Origin: a virus
Reading direction: 5' to 3' (one strand)
DNA: 33,177 nucleotides
Virus record (IMG/VR): IMGVR_UViG_3300042290_000832
Span: 1-33,177 of that record
Part shown: in pieces, positions 15,382 through 24,197 of the stretch
Numbering within the stretch: position 1 is the stretch's first letter
Layout of the letters: each line of letters starts with the position of its first letter
Position numbers and translations under genes: made by a program
Notes under the pieces: model-generated
What the model was told of the DNA's origin: nothing
The model's database searches: none
What the model saw: the letters and a program-made list of their open reading frames with translations, nothing else

Positions 15382-17910
15382 ATGGCATCAAAATATATTC
15401 AATCTAGGGAATCTGTATTATCACTAAACCCTGGGGACGCGGAGAGATTATCATCATTTATTAATGAGTTTGGAGAGTCTCTTATTAACATTATTGAAAA
15501 CTGTGCAATCCGAATCCAGGACGTACAAACTGCAACCGATACTGCAGATTTTAGAAAGTATCAGCTTTCATTAGAAAGCGTTGGATTTAACCAGTCTGAA
15601 ATTACCCAAATCGAGCATACTCTATTTGCTAAGGGTCTTATTGGAGAAAATCTTTTCGTTGAATCAAATTATCAAATAACTAGAATTGTCGATGAATATA
15701 CTTCAATTAATGAAGGAGTAGTTGATTTTTTAGCTGGTTTATGGAATGCGTTAACTGAAGACAGTTCGCCAATTGGCATTCTTCAATTCTTATTAGATTT
15801 AATTGGATTTATTCCAGCATCATACGTTGGATTTCCAATTGATGTTGTTGCAGATGGATTAAATGCGATAATTTACATGTTTAGAGGACGTTGGCTAGAT
15901 GCAGGGATTAGTGCAATTGCAGCGTTTTTACCTGGAATTGGTGATGCAGCAAAAGCGGTAAAATACGGTAAAAACGCAGCCAAATTAGAAAAAGCATTTG
16001 AATCTATTATTAAAACCGGTAAAGCTGAAGAAAAACTTATTGCTGAACTTGCTGCAGATTCTGGTGCAAGGGTTGTATTAGATGGAATGTCATCAGTTGG
16101 TACAATTATGCTTAAGGTTTTTCATGGTATTGCTTTAGGAATTGGTCATATATTAAGTATACCTCCCATTAGTTGGCTTACATTTGGTGGAAGTACCGCA
16201 TTAGGAAAAAAACTTATTTCTTGGGTCGATGAAGTAATCACACCAGTTGCTAGAAATCTAGAAAAATTTGGTGGCGAGACCGTACTTAAAGGCGGCGAGG
16301 ATATTGCATCTCTAATAAAGACTGGAGATATTTCGAAAATTACAGATAATATTGATGAGTTAATTGCAGCTGGAAAATTTGGAGATATTGCTCAGCATGT
16401 TCCTTTCAGAAAAATGCTTGCAAGTTCTGAACTTGCATTTACTAAGGAAATGGCTTCCAATCCAGACCTATTTAGAAAGGCAGTTGATGCAAACTTTGAT
16501 AAATTTAAAAATGAACTTATCGATTTTAGATCAAAGTTGAAAAAGCCCCTTGAAAAAGCTGAGCTTGATATGCTAGACAATGAAATGAGAGCTGTTTATT
16601 ATGAAATGGAATCAAATAAATTGTTTGTAAAAGGTCTTCTTAAATTAGATGAGGCTGGCGGAGAGGTTCTTGCAAAATATTGGTCAGCGGCAGCAGTTGG
16701 TGGAAAGGGTACAAGTCTATCAGCAGATATTTTTAAAACTTTAAAGGACGATCCCGAAAATATTAAGAAATTTTTTGGTTGGTTAGTAAGCCACCCAGAA
16801 ACAGTCAAGGCATTAAATGATGCTGGCCCAGGCGTAACTCAACTATTTAGAGTATTTGCAAAAAACCCTGAAATTGCAATTAAATTGTCAGAGGCCGGAA
16901 CCCAAGCTGCTGCAAAATTTGCAAAACTTCAAGATGAATTGGGAGATCTCGGTATAGCTTTAGTAAGAAGAAGATTTAATAGAAACCGCCTTATTACTGC
17001 AAAATATTTAATCGGTGCAGCATTGCGTTGCCCAGTTAGTTTTATGGCAAAGGGCGCAAACGTTCTTACTGGTAATCTTGGTAAAATGTTTGGACCAGAA
17101 AAGACTGCTGATAAGAAAGGATTTGGAGAATTTAATGAAGGATTAAAGTATATTAAATACAAATACGAATTTTTAGCAGAGGCTGCTAAAACTGAAGAAG
17201 TCGAAGCTAGTTCAGTGACTAATGCTTGGGGAAGTAGCGAACAACACACAAACGTTGCTATCCAAACTGAAGAATTAAAAAAGGAAGTAGCAGTTGAAAC
17301 CAAAAAGATTGCAGATACACAGCTTACTGCAATTATTGGTCCTAAGAGCTTTAATGATATTTGTTTAAGTGTTCCAGCTCAAGTTATCGACACTGCAGCT
17401 GCGACCCAAACTTTGACTGATACCGGCGGACATGGTGATAATACTTCTAAAATTCAAGAGATAACTGGAGCTACTCCATTGAGCGCAACTGCTAATGATG
17501 ATGCAGTTAATCAAGTTCTAGATCAAACTGGTGTACCAAGAGTAAATAATTCAACGGAAGGAATTTTTGTAGAATTTAATGCTGGAACTGATCCTAATTT
17601 AATTGCAGAAGCTAGACTCGATGCCGATCTTGGAGTTAGAGGATTATGGTATCACTTAGCACAAATTCAAAATGGAGAAATATCATACGAAGGCTCTATT
17701 GTAAATAAAATTAATTCATTAATGGATTTATATGGAAGCTATTATAATAAGGTTTCAGCAAATGCCGATAGACTCTCAAAACCTTCTTTATATCCAAATC
17801 CAACTGAAATTGCTTGGATTAAATCTGAATTAGCTAAAGTAAAAGCAGACCCGTCTTATATGCCAAACTTTTTTGGCGCAGACGTAAATCCAAATGTATT
17901 ATTTAAATAA
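15382..17910 (+). CDS. Large virion-type protein with hydrophobic pre-toxin-like segment
   Basis: An 842-aa protein, first of three long genes in a late-type block. Residues 131-200 are a hydrophobic Gly/Ala-rich segment (FLLDLIGFIPASYVGFP, later AAFLPGIGDAAKAVK) that resembles the membrane-associated linker found just before toxin domains in polymorphic toxins. A second hydrophobic stretch lies at about 240-275. The remaining 550 residues are helical, with repeated Ala/Lys/Glu patterns, then a Thr/Ala-rich tail. It lacks an obvious catalytic motif. In large phages such proteins are often ejected with the DNA and may insert in the host membrane; I infer this role from composition and context only. 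Confidence 0.75.
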   Translation: MASKYIQSRESVLSLNPGDAERLSSFINEFGESLINIIENCAIRIQDVQTATDTADFRKYQLSLESVGFNQSEITQIEHTLFAKGLIGENLFVESNYQITRIVDEYTSINEGVVDFLAGLWNALTEDSSPIGILQFLLDLIGFIPASYVGFPIDVVADGLNAIIYMFRGRWLDAGISAIAAFLPGIGDAAKAVKYGKNAAKLEKAFESIIKTGKAEEKLIAELAADSGARVVLDGMSSVGTIMLKVFHGIALGIGHILSIPPISWLTFGGSTALGKKLISWVDEVITPVARNLEKFGGETVLKGGEDIASLIKTGDISKITDNIDELIAAGKFGDIAQHVPFRKMLASSELAFTKEMASNPDLFRKAVDANFDKFKNELIDFRSKLKKPLEKAELDMLDNEMRAVYYEMESNKLFVKGLLKLDEAGGEVLAKYWSAAAVGGKGTSLSADIFKTLKDDPENIKKFFGWLVSHPETVKALNDAGPGVTQLFRVFAKNPEIAIKLSEAGTQAAAKFAKLQDELGDLGIALVRRRFNRNRLITAKYLIGAALRCPVSFMAKGANVLTGNLGKMFGPEKTADKKGFGEFNEGLKYIKYKYEFLAEAAKTEEVEASSVTNAWGSSEQHTNVAIQTEELKKEVAVETKKIADTQLTAIIGPKSFNDICLSVPAQVIDTAAATQTLTDTGGHGDNTSKIQEITGATPLSATANDDAVNQVLDQTGVPRVNNSTEGIFVEFNAGTDPNLIAEARLDADLGVRGLWYHLAQIQNGEISYEGSIVNKINSLMDLYGSYYNKVSANADRLSKPSLYPNPTEIAWIKSELAKVKADPSYMPNFFGADVNPNVLFK

Positions 17911-17912
17911 TT

Positions 17913-19583
17913 ATGAAAAACTATACTAGTCTAAACCAATTAATACTTGAAGCAGAAGAAGATGTTAAATTTAAATTAGAAGGTCGTCCAGAAGATAACT
18001 TATTAAATGGACTTGTGCCTAAGCGATTTGCATATTCTTATACTTATCCTAAGAATTCTACTTCGATTATTACGCCTAAATCAATTTTAGATTACATTAT
18101 AAATTCAACCGAAGGCGATGCTAATCAAATCAAGACAACTATCAATAGTTTGTCTAGTCCATCTGCGGTTGGAATTTCCGCAGATCCTTCAAATAAGGCA
18201 GGTCTTCTTGGAGGAAAAAACCGTGTAGAGGGGCATGTTTACATATTTAAAAATGTAACAGATGATTCGGTAAAATCTGTAAATCCAGAGCAATTACTAG
18301 GAAAAACTGGCTCAAATAATATTACAGCTCTTCATGTTCTTTCTACTCCAAGAACAAGCGGAGAGTCAATTCAGCAAAATTTGGCAAAGATTATAAATTC
18401 TTCTGGCAAAGCTTCAACTAATTCTACAACTTCTTCAACTACAACTTCGGCTCAATCTACTTCCAAGCTTACAATGATGGAATTAAATACAATTATGCCA
18501 AAGGCCGGACCTGGTGGAAAACCCAATGGCGGTATGGTGTATTTTACAAAAGTCGTCAATGGTACATTTAGAAATCCAGCTTCACCAGATGTACTACTAA
18601 AAGATAATGAAATAATTAAGATAGGAGACGTGTCTCCAGTTATGCTTGTGCTTAGTAAATTTTTTAGTTCACAAAGTCCACTAAATTCATTAGTTAAAGG
18701 CCAAGTTGATTCGTATACCCCTGACATTAAGTCTGCATTTACTGAGATCTTAAATAAATCCGGAGATCCTGATTATAAAGTTGGTCCATCATACGATTTA
18801 GATAAACTAACAAAAACTCAATTGGTTTCAATTATGTCAGTTTGGTTAATTTATGCAGTAAATAACGGGCTAATTCCAAGATCAGAGGTTGAAACTGATA
18901 CATATCCAACACTAAAAACTTTTATTGATTCGGTAACAGCCGCTGCTTCTGCCGCACCGGCAGGCGGACAGCCTGCTTCGGGTCAACCTGCTGCTGGACA
19001 AGGTTCGGCTATGGATCAAGCTACACTGGCTGCAAAGAAGAAAAAGCAAACAGCACGATTAGCTGGACCAACTAGCATCGAAAATGAACAGGAACTTATT
19101 GAAATTTTAAAAGGTACTGGTTATACTGATGCGGATATATTTGTAAATAATAAATTACACCCAACCTTTTCATCAGGCTTAGTTACTGCGGCTGGAGATT
19201 CTTTTAAGAACGCCTCTGCATGGAAGGCAACTGATAGCACCGGAAATATTATTCTTGAATTTGATACATCTAACATTGGTGCATTTAATGCAGATGGAAC
19301 AGCTAAGATTTTTACGCCAAACTTTACTGGAATACATTCGGCCCTTGGAATTTTACGTTTAATTTTACTAGATAAACAAACTAAATCTCCTATTTCTGGC
19401 CAACCAACCTTAAATAGAGTCCCAACTGCCGCTGATTTACTAGCCATGTCTAAGAGAAAGACCGGTTCAATAACTGGACCAATTCAAGCTGACATAGATT
19501 TAGTTAAAAAGGGCTTTGGATGGGATAATGATTTAGCACAAGCTATTACATTTTACCGAACCGAATATTATAAAAAGGCATAA
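17913..19583 (+). CDS. Putative virion-internal protein with capsid-targeting-like leader
   Basis: A 556-aa protein starting 2 bases after the preceding stop. The N-terminus MKNYTSLNQLILEAEE resembles the T4 capsid-targeting leader (MK-x-Y...xxE) and contains an ILE site that fits the (L/I)xE rule of the T4 gp21 prohead protease. Modules follow, separated by disordered linkers: a Ser/Thr run at about residues 167-186 and an Ala/Gly/Gln/Pro linker at about 345-372 (GGQPASGQPAAGQ). No catalytic motif is recognised. The protein is probably packaged in or assembled into the capsid with its neighbours. Confidence 0.75.
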   Translation: MKNYTSLNQLILEAEEDVKFKLEGRPEDNLLNGLVPKRFAYSYTYPKNSTSIITPKSILDYIINSTEGDANQIKTTINSLSSPSAVGISADPSNKAGLLGGKNRVEGHVYIFKNVTDDSVKSVNPEQLLGKTGSNNITALHVLSTPRTSGESIQQNLAKIINSSGKASTNSTTSSTTTSAQSTSKLTMMELNTIMPKAGPGGKPNGGMVYFTKVVNGTFRNPASPDVLLKDNEIIKIGDVSPVMLVLSKFFSSQSPLNSLVKGQVDSYTPDIKSAFTEILNKSGDPDYKVGPSYDLDKLTKTQLVSIMSVWLIYAVNNGLIPRSEVETDTYPTLKTFIDSVTAAASAAPAGGQPASGQPAAGQGSAMDQATLAAKKKKQTARLAGPTSIENEQELIEILKGTGYTDADIFVNNKLHPTFSSGLVTAAGDSFKNASAWKATDSTGNIILEFDTSNIGAFNADGTAKIFTPNFTGIHSALGILRLILLDKQTKSPISGQPTLNRVPTAADLLAMSKRKTGSITGPIQADIDLVKKGFGWDNDLAQAITFYRTEYYKKA

Positions 19584-19588
19584 ATAAT
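19579..19588 (+). promoter_or_regulatory. Late-type promoter motif CATAAATAAT
   Basis: TAAATAA at 19581-19587 begins with the stop codon of the preceding gene and lies 15 bases before the ATG at 19603. Confidence 0.5.
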
Positions 19589-19602
19589 AAAATTTTATTA
19601 AA

Positions 19603-21120
19603 ATGAAGAAAATTAAGTCTATATCTATTTTATTAGAGCAAGGTCCACCTGATCTTAGCGCTCTTCAAAGTGGAACTATTACTAATCCAACTACACAACC
19701 AGCTGACGGTAAACGAAAGACCGGTGACAAAAAGAACGACGGATCCGGCACAACTCAACCTGACCAAGAGTCAAGCAGCCCTTCTCAAGAAGAGCTTAAG
19801 ACCAAACCCCCATATGTAGATTTATTAAAACTTCCGGGCTCCCAAATAAAAGAAAAAGTCGATTTTTCTGGAGAGACTTGGGAAAATTGCGTTAGTTGGG
19901 AATTAAAGGATAAACCTGCATTTAACCCAACTGCAAAGACCGCACAGGATGTAAATAGAGACTATTTCTTCAAAGGGGACCCCGCTAACCCTGACGTTAA
20001 GGTTTTTTGGAAAAAAACTGCAACTTCTGGATATGAACCACATTTATTATATAGCGGTAACTATCAAGTAGGTGGAGGCAAACTAACGCTTTCCGGTTCA
20101 TCTGGTCAAAAGGAGACAATTGATTTAGCTACAGGTAAAATTGATTCGACTAATGTTGCAGTTTTACCTTCATCTACAGATCCCAATGCTTATGCACAAG
20201 ATATTAATTTAGCAAAGGCAAATCTTTCAAGAAATACTACTGGATTTAACTCTTGGTATTTCAATATGAAAATGTTTAATTATAAAACAGAGAATCCTGG
20301 TTTTAGAGCTAAAATAATTGAAGGTATATCTAAACTTGGTAATCCTCAGGCTACAAAGTTTTCAAATCCAACTGGTAGCACTTGGGCAGGTCTTGATAAA
20401 ATCAATATGACAATTTCAATGGATTATGTTGATAAACAAGCTAAAGCTGGTTGGGGTTTTTGGCCAGTTGCTCAAAAATTTTTATCTCAGTTTGGTGGAG
20501 GCCAGCGATTAATAGTTTTTGGATCAATTGCTGACATTAGCCAGCCAGTTAATGTAAAATTAAAAACTGAAGGAAAGGAAAACTTTGCAAGCGGTACTGA
20601 ATATCTGGCTTATAAATTAGAAATTGCTGCTAGAGACACAGCTGGAGGCGGCGGTCACAGTAATAAAGCAGACGGCGACGGAATCAATAGCGTATTTAGT
20701 GACGATGAAGCGCTTGCATTCTGGTATTGCCTAGCTGCTCTATCTCAGGGAGTAGTGAACCAATTAAATGCTTTTGCTAAAGACGGAGGATATAATTACA
20801 AGCGTGGAGAAGGCGACACTTGGTCAGCCGTTGTACTTAATGAAGTTGCATCTGATATGAACACTGGAGAAAGTTATAAAAATATGTATGACAAATATAT
20901 TTCTGCCTTGGCTAAGAACAATGGAAAACAGTTTGACGAACAAACAATGGCAAGCCTTGCTGCGGCAGACGGTGTTAAAGATATTGATAATACTCTAGAC
21001 GCAAGGTTCTTTAAAACTGCAGAAGACTTATATCGAGTAGGCGAAACCCATTTAGTTGATGCAATGTCGTCAATGGCAAAGTACGTTAAGCCCGAGGAAA
21101 CTTCTCATTATGTTAAATAA
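19603..21120 (+). CDS. Putative virion-internal protein with leader and long disordered linker
   Basis: A 505-aa protein. The leader MKKIKSISILLEQG again fits a capsid-targeting peptide with an LLE site. Residues 20-65 are a hydrophilic linker rich in T, P, D, K and Q. The folded part that follows has many aromatic and Gly residues (WGFWPVAQKFLSQFGGG) and a Gly4-His-Ser loop near residue 350. I see no recognisable enzyme motif. Late-type promoter motifs stand before it and before the following bS21 gene. Confidence 0.75.
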   Translation: MKKIKSISILLEQGPPDLSALQSGTITNPTTQPADGKRKTGDKKNDGSGTTQPDQESSSPSQEELKTKPPYVDLLKLPGSQIKEKVDFSGETWENCVSWELKDKPAFNPTAKTAQDVNRDYFFKGDPANPDVKVFWKKTATSGYEPHLLYSGNYQVGGGKLTLSGSSGQKETIDLATGKIDSTNVAVLPSSTDPNAYAQDINLAKANLSRNTTGFNSWYFNMKMFNYKTENPGFRAKIIEGISKLGNPQATKFSNPTGSTWAGLDKINMTISMDYVDKQAKAGWGFWPVAQKFLSQFGGGQRLIVFGSIADISQPVNVKLKTEGKENFASGTEYLAYKLEIAARDTAGGGGHSNKADGDGINSVFSDDEALAFWYCLAALSQGVVNQLNAFAKDGGYNYKRGEGDTWSAVVLNEVASDMNTGESYKNMYDKYISALAKNNGKQFDEQTMASLAAADGVKDIDNTLDARFFKTAEDLYRVGETHLVDAMSSMAKYVKPEETSHYVK

Positions 21121-21121
21121 T
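21112..21121 (+). promoter_or_regulatory. Late-type promoter motif GTTAAATAAT before bS21
   Basis: TAAATAA at 21114-21120 includes the stop codon of the preceding gene; the GTG start of bS21 is 12 bases downstream. It would place the ribosomal protein in the late class. Confidence 0.45.
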
Positions 21122-21132
21122 TTAAACTATCT

Positions 21133-21327
21133 GTGTTAATAATTAATATTAAAAATACTGATTCGCTAGAAAGGGCGCTCAAAATATTAAAACGAAAGGT
21201 TGTTGATACTAAGCAGTTACAAAACCTACGCAATCGTAAGGAATTTGAAAAGCCTAGCGTAAAACGCCGCTCTGAAATTAATAAAGCAAAGTATATTCAA
21301 AAAAAGAAGGATGCACTTAATAAATGA
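21133..21327 (+). CDS. rpsU: Ribosomal protein bS21, phage-encoded
   Basis: A 64-aa homologue of small-subunit protein bS21, which sits on the 30S platform near the 16S rRNA 3' end and affects translation initiation. It has the full family layout: MLIINIK opening, the helix LERALKILKRKV, the RNRKEFEKPSVKRR core and a basic C-terminal helix. The GTG start is supported because Bacteroidota bS21 proteins usually begin MLII. Tyr54 is present; in Flavobacterium johnsoniae I recall the equivalent Tyr helping to hold the anti-Shine-Dalgarno tail in a pocket. The stop overlaps the Nudix start by 4 bases (ATGA). Phage bS21 genes are known from metagenomes but uncommon. Confidence 0.92.
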   Translation: MLIINIKNTDSLERALKILKRKVVDTKQLQNLRNRKEFEKPSVKRRSEINKAKYIQKKKDALNK

Positions 21328-21806
21328 TTTTTACATTCACAGATTATTTAGCGGAAAGCGAAAAGCAGCTTGAAATTAGAGCAGCCGGTCTCGCTATTAT
21401 CTGGGAAGGAAAGATTTTATTAATTCATCCATCAAATGCAAGTTGGAAAAATCAACCGTTTGGAATTCCTAAAGGAGGAATCGAACCAGGCGAAGATCTT
21501 TTAACTTGCGCAATTCGTGAAACTAGAGAAGAGACCGGGGTTACGGTAGATCCAGAACTAATTGATAAAAATGAGAAATATTTTGTATTTTACCGTCGCG
21601 GTATTCCTCACAGTCGCTGCGCTTACTTTGAAGTACACATTGAGAGCCTTGAACAAATTGGCCTCGATTCGCCTAAATTACCTAAAGAACAACTACAAGC
21701 CGAGGAGGTAGATTGGGCTGGATTTATTCCATTTCAAGAAGCAGTTGAAAAATTATCACGATCTCAACAGATAATTGCTCAACGTTTGATTGAAACTATC
21801 GAATAG
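21324..21806 (+). CDS. Nudix hydrolase with N-terminal capsid-targeting-like leader
   Basis: A 160-aa Nudix protein that would hydrolyse a nucleoside diphosphate-linked substrate. The complete Nudix box runs from Gly51 to Val73, with Glu57, Arg65-Glu66 and Glu69-Glu70 of the GX5EX7REUXEEXGU pattern. Residues 1-17 (MIFTFTDYLAESEKQLE) precede the domain as an extra leader; its LAE matches an (L/I)xE protease site and its pattern matches T4 capsid-targeting leaders. The start overlaps the bS21 stop (ATGA), so translation is coupled. The substrate is unknown: oxidised dNTP, capped RNA, ADP-ribose and dinucleoside polyphosphates are all possible for this broad family. Confidence 0.92.
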   Translation: MIFTFTDYLAESEKQLEIRAAGLAIIWEGKILLIHPSNASWKNQPFGIPKGGIEPGEDLLTCAIRETREETGVTVDPELIDKNEKYFVFYRRGIPHSRCAYFEVHIESLEQIGLDSPKLPKEQLQAEEVDWAGFIPFQEAVEKLSRSQQIIAQRLIETIE

Positions 21807-21813
21807 AGTTTGG

Positions 21814-21819
21814 TATAAT
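21814..21819 (+). promoter_or_regulatory. TATAAT-class promoter (TTGG-TATAATA)
   Basis: G-TATAAT-A in the 37-base gap after the Nudix gene, 24 bases before the ATG at 21844. It marks the change from late-type to early-type genes. Confidence 0.6.
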
Positions 21820-21843
21820 ATCTTAACAAAAACAAAGATATTT

Positions 21844-22359
21844 ATGTCAAACGAAACTGTAACTCAAGAAGAGCAAATTTTAGAATCAGTTGATCAGATT
21901 ATGGATCAACCTACTGAGGTAACTGAACCTCAACAAGAATTATCAGAAATCGAAAGTCTTAAAGCACAACGTCGTGGCCATTTTGATGTTCAATCAATGA
22001 CAATGGACGATCTTAAATGGTTAAGAAATTTCCTAAAAAATAGTGTTGAATTTACTGGACCAAACGAAGCTTTCGTTATTCTACAAAATCATAACATGCT
22101 ATTGGGAGAAATTGAAAACCATAAAGGAGAAGGTAAAAATTCTGAGGTTAGCCCAGTTAGATTACCTGCCGCTTGTATCGAATCGTGTCTTTACTTTTTA
22201 AATAGAGCAAAATTCACAGGTTTGCATAATGCACAAGCATTATTTAAAGTTTCTTTCCAATTAAACAGTGCCTATTCAAAAGTTCATGAGTTGGATAAAG
22301 CTATTAAAGCTCTTGAAACTCCAGTCGAGGCTCCTAAAACAGAGGAAACTCCCGCCTAA
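21844..22359 (+). CDS. Hypothetical acidic protein
   Basis: A 171-aa protein of unknown function, monocistronic between a TATAAT-class promoter and a terminator. The start is taken as the ATG at 21844, because the longer frame from a TTG at 21790 runs through the promoter element. The N-terminus (residues 1-40) and C-terminus (155-171) are acidic and disordered, rich in E, Q, T and P. The central part (45-150) is helical, with the sequence MTMDDLKWLRNFL and a conserved-looking ACIESCLYFLNRA. No family is recognised; a solo early-type transcription unit suggests a regulator or host-takeover factor. Confidence 0.8.
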   Translation: MSNETVTQEEQILESVDQIMDQPTEVTEPQQELSEIESLKAQRRGHFDVQSMTMDDLKWLRNFLKNSVEFTGPNEAFVILQNHNMLLGEIENHKGEGKNSEVSPVRLPAACIESCLYFLNRAKFTGLHNAQALFKVSFQLNSAYSKVHELDKAIKALETPVEAPKTEETPA

Positions 22360-22383
22360 TTTATTGGCGTCTTTTATATGCCG

Positions 22384-22411
22384 AAAGGAGACCAAATTGG
22401 TCTCCTTTTTT
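22384..22411 (+). terminator. Rho-independent terminator
   Basis: 10-bp stem AAAGGAGACC/GGTCTCCTTT (22384-22393 and 22399-22408) with an AAATT loop and a T-run to 22411. The following TATAAT promoter starts two bases after it. Confidence 0.9.
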
Positions 22412-22412
22412 G

Positions 22413-22418
22413 TATAAT
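22413..22418 (+). promoter_or_regulatory. TATAAT-class promoter, leaderless geometry
   Basis: TTTG-TATAATA with exactly six bases (22419-22424) before the ATG at 22425. It would give a leaderless ligase mRNA and rules against the TTG start at 22410. Confidence 0.6.
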
Positions 22419-22424
22419 AAGTAT

Positions 22425-23720
22425 ATGACAAATCTCAAGCAAATTCAGGAATTTATTGAATCGATGAATGTAACATCATCGACTAATGATAAAAAAGCAG
22501 TACTTAGTCAATTTGATAGTCCATTTCTTAGAAAGATCCTGGAATATACGTATTCTCCATTTAAACAGTATTATGTAACTCCGGCCAATTTAAAAAAGCA
22601 CGCAGAGCTATCCACTAATAAGTATAGTGATCTATTTACGTTACTAGACGACCTGAATGACAGGCGTATCACTGGCAACACTGCAATTGCATATATGAAT
22701 GGATTTATAGCTCAAAATTTGGAGTTCTCAGAAGTGATCTATAGTATCTTAGATCGCAACCTAAAAACTCGTGCTACAACTACTCTAATTAATTCAGTTC
22801 TTCCAGGAACTATTCCAACGTTTGACGTTGCGCTAGCTTTACCATATGACGATAAAACCAAAAAGAAAGTAAGGCTTGAAGATCATTGGTATATGAGCCG
22901 TAAACTCGATGGAGTCCGCTGCATTACGATAATTGATGAGACTGGTGAAATTAAATTCTTTTCTAGAGGCGGCAATGAGTTCCTAACTCTAGATACGCTG
23001 AAGGCTGACATTAAAAAACTAAACCTAATTGATACTGTTCTTGATGGTGAGGTTTGTATGATGAATGCTGAGGGTCAAGAAGATTTTCAAGGAATTATTA
23101 AAGAAATTGGTCGCAAAAACCATACAATTAAAAATCCTAAGTATTTGGTATTTGACTGCTTAACCTTGGAGGAATTTAATACTCAAACTTCTTCAACTGA
23201 TAGAACCTTTAAGGATCGAATTACAATTGCTGCTTTAATATTTAGTGGAATTGACTTAAAAAATACTACAATATTAAAACAAACCTTAATTGAATCTGAA
23301 GAGCAGTTACAAACTGAAATTACTAATTCGACTGCTCAGGGTTGGGAAGGTCTAATGCTAAGAAAAAACACACAATATATTGGAAAACGTAGCGATGAAA
23401 TCCTTAAAGTCAAGAAATTTTGGGATGCAGAATATATTGTAGAAGGTGTTGAAAACTCAACTCACCGAGTTATCGAAGATGGCCGAGAGGTTGAAGAAGA
23501 AATGCTTGGAAATATTTTCATTACACACAAAGGAAATCAAGTTAGGGTTGGTTCAGGTTTTTCAATTGAACAGCGACGTCAATTTTATAAAAACCCTGAT
23601 CAAATTTTAGGTAAAACAATCACTGTTCAATATTTTGAAGAAACAACTGACCAGCACGGTCAGCACTCTTTAAGATTTCCAGTTATTAAAGCAATTTACG
23701 AAAAAACAAGAACAATATAA
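22425..23720 (+). CDS. ATP-dependent DNA ligase
   Basis: A 431-aa ligase that seals nicks in DNA through an enzyme-AMP intermediate. Motif I is RKLDGVR with adenylated Lys160; motif III is FFSRGG; motif IV is LDGEV; motif V is EGLMLRK followed by ILKVKKFWD. A C-terminal OB domain follows, with VRVGSGFS. An N-terminal helical region of about 110 residues precedes the catalytic core. The size is between T7 (359 aa) and T4 (487 aa) ligases. It heads a probable operon with guanylate kinase and ssDNA-binding genes (overlap TAATG with the next). The ATG at 22425 is preferred to the TTG at 22410 because the latter overlaps the promoter. Confidence 0.95.
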   Translation: MTNLKQIQEFIESMNVTSSTNDKKAVLSQFDSPFLRKILEYTYSPFKQYYVTPANLKKHAELSTNKYSDLFTLLDDLNDRRITGNTAIAYMNGFIAQNLEFSEVIYSILDRNLKTRATTTLINSVLPGTIPTFDVALALPYDDKTKKKVRLEDHWYMSRKLDGVRCITIIDETGEIKFFSRGGNEFLTLDTLKADIKKLNLIDTVLDGEVCMMNAEGQEDFQGIIKEIGRKNHTIKNPKYLVFDCLTLEEFNTQTSSTDRTFKDRITIAALIFSGIDLKNTTILKQTLIESEEQLQTEITNSTAQGWEGLMLRKNTQYIGKRSDEILKVKKFWDAEYIVEGVENSTHRVIEDGREVEEEMLGNIFITHKGNQVRVGSGFSIEQRRQFYKNPDQILGKTITVQYFEETTDQHGQHSLRFPVIKAIYEKTRTI

Positions 23721-24196
23721 TGCCAAGAATTATTTTAGTAGGACCTGGTGCATCAGGTAAAGATTTCATGAGAAAACGCCTTGAAGAAAGAGGCATGACT
23801 TACGCAGTAAGTTATACAACACGTCCGCCAAGACCAGGCGAAAAGGACGGCAAGGATTATTTTTTTCTTAGTCAAGAACAGTGTCAATCAATGAAAGATG
23901 AAGATGAATTTTATGAAGTAATTGATTTTAATGGATGGTCATATGGCACTACTCTTAAACAGTTTTATAGAGATGATGTTTTTATTATGACCCCAAGCGG
24001 ACTGTCTCATCTTTCTGAAGAAGATCGTGCAAAATCATTTGTAATATTCTTTGATATTGAAGAAGAAATTAGAAAAACTCGACTTGAAGAAAGAGTTATG
24101 CCAGGCCACACAGTTGATGCAAGACTTCAAGCAGATAGAGAGTTATTTGCTGGATTTTCAGATTACGATTTAAAAATAACAAACCCAAACTTTTAA
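23720..24196 (+). CDS. gmk: Guanylate kinase-like nucleotide kinase
   Basis: A 158-aa protein with guanylate kinase features: P-loop GPGASGKD (residues 8-15) and the GMP-binding sequence SYTTRPPRPGEKDGKDYFF (31-49), followed by an EVIDFNGWSYGT segment matching the family's Glu and Tyr-Gly-Thr contacts. It would phosphorylate GMP or dGMP to supply DNA precursors, in parallel to T4 gp1. It is shorter than bacterial Gmk (about 200 aa). The usual Ser/Thr after the P-loop Lys is Asp15, an unusual change at the Mg-binding position. Coupled to the ligase gene through TAATG. Confidence 0.88.
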   Translation: MPRIILVGPGASGKDFMRKRLEERGMTYAVSYTTRPPRPGEKDGKDYFFLSQEQCQSMKDEDEFYEVIDFNGWSYGTTLKQFYRDDVFIMTPSGLSHLSEEDRAKSFVIFFDIEEEIRKTRLEERVMPGHTVDARLQADRELFAGFSDYDLKITNPNF

Positions 24197-24197
24197 T

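Noticed and set aside
21790-21843. TTG start at 21790 for the 171-aa protein
   Set aside because: The extra 18 codons overlap the end of the Nudix gene and the promoter at 21814.
22410-22424. TTG start at 22410 for DNA ligase
   Set aside because: It overlaps the terminator T-run and the TATAAT element; ATG 22425 is the natural start.
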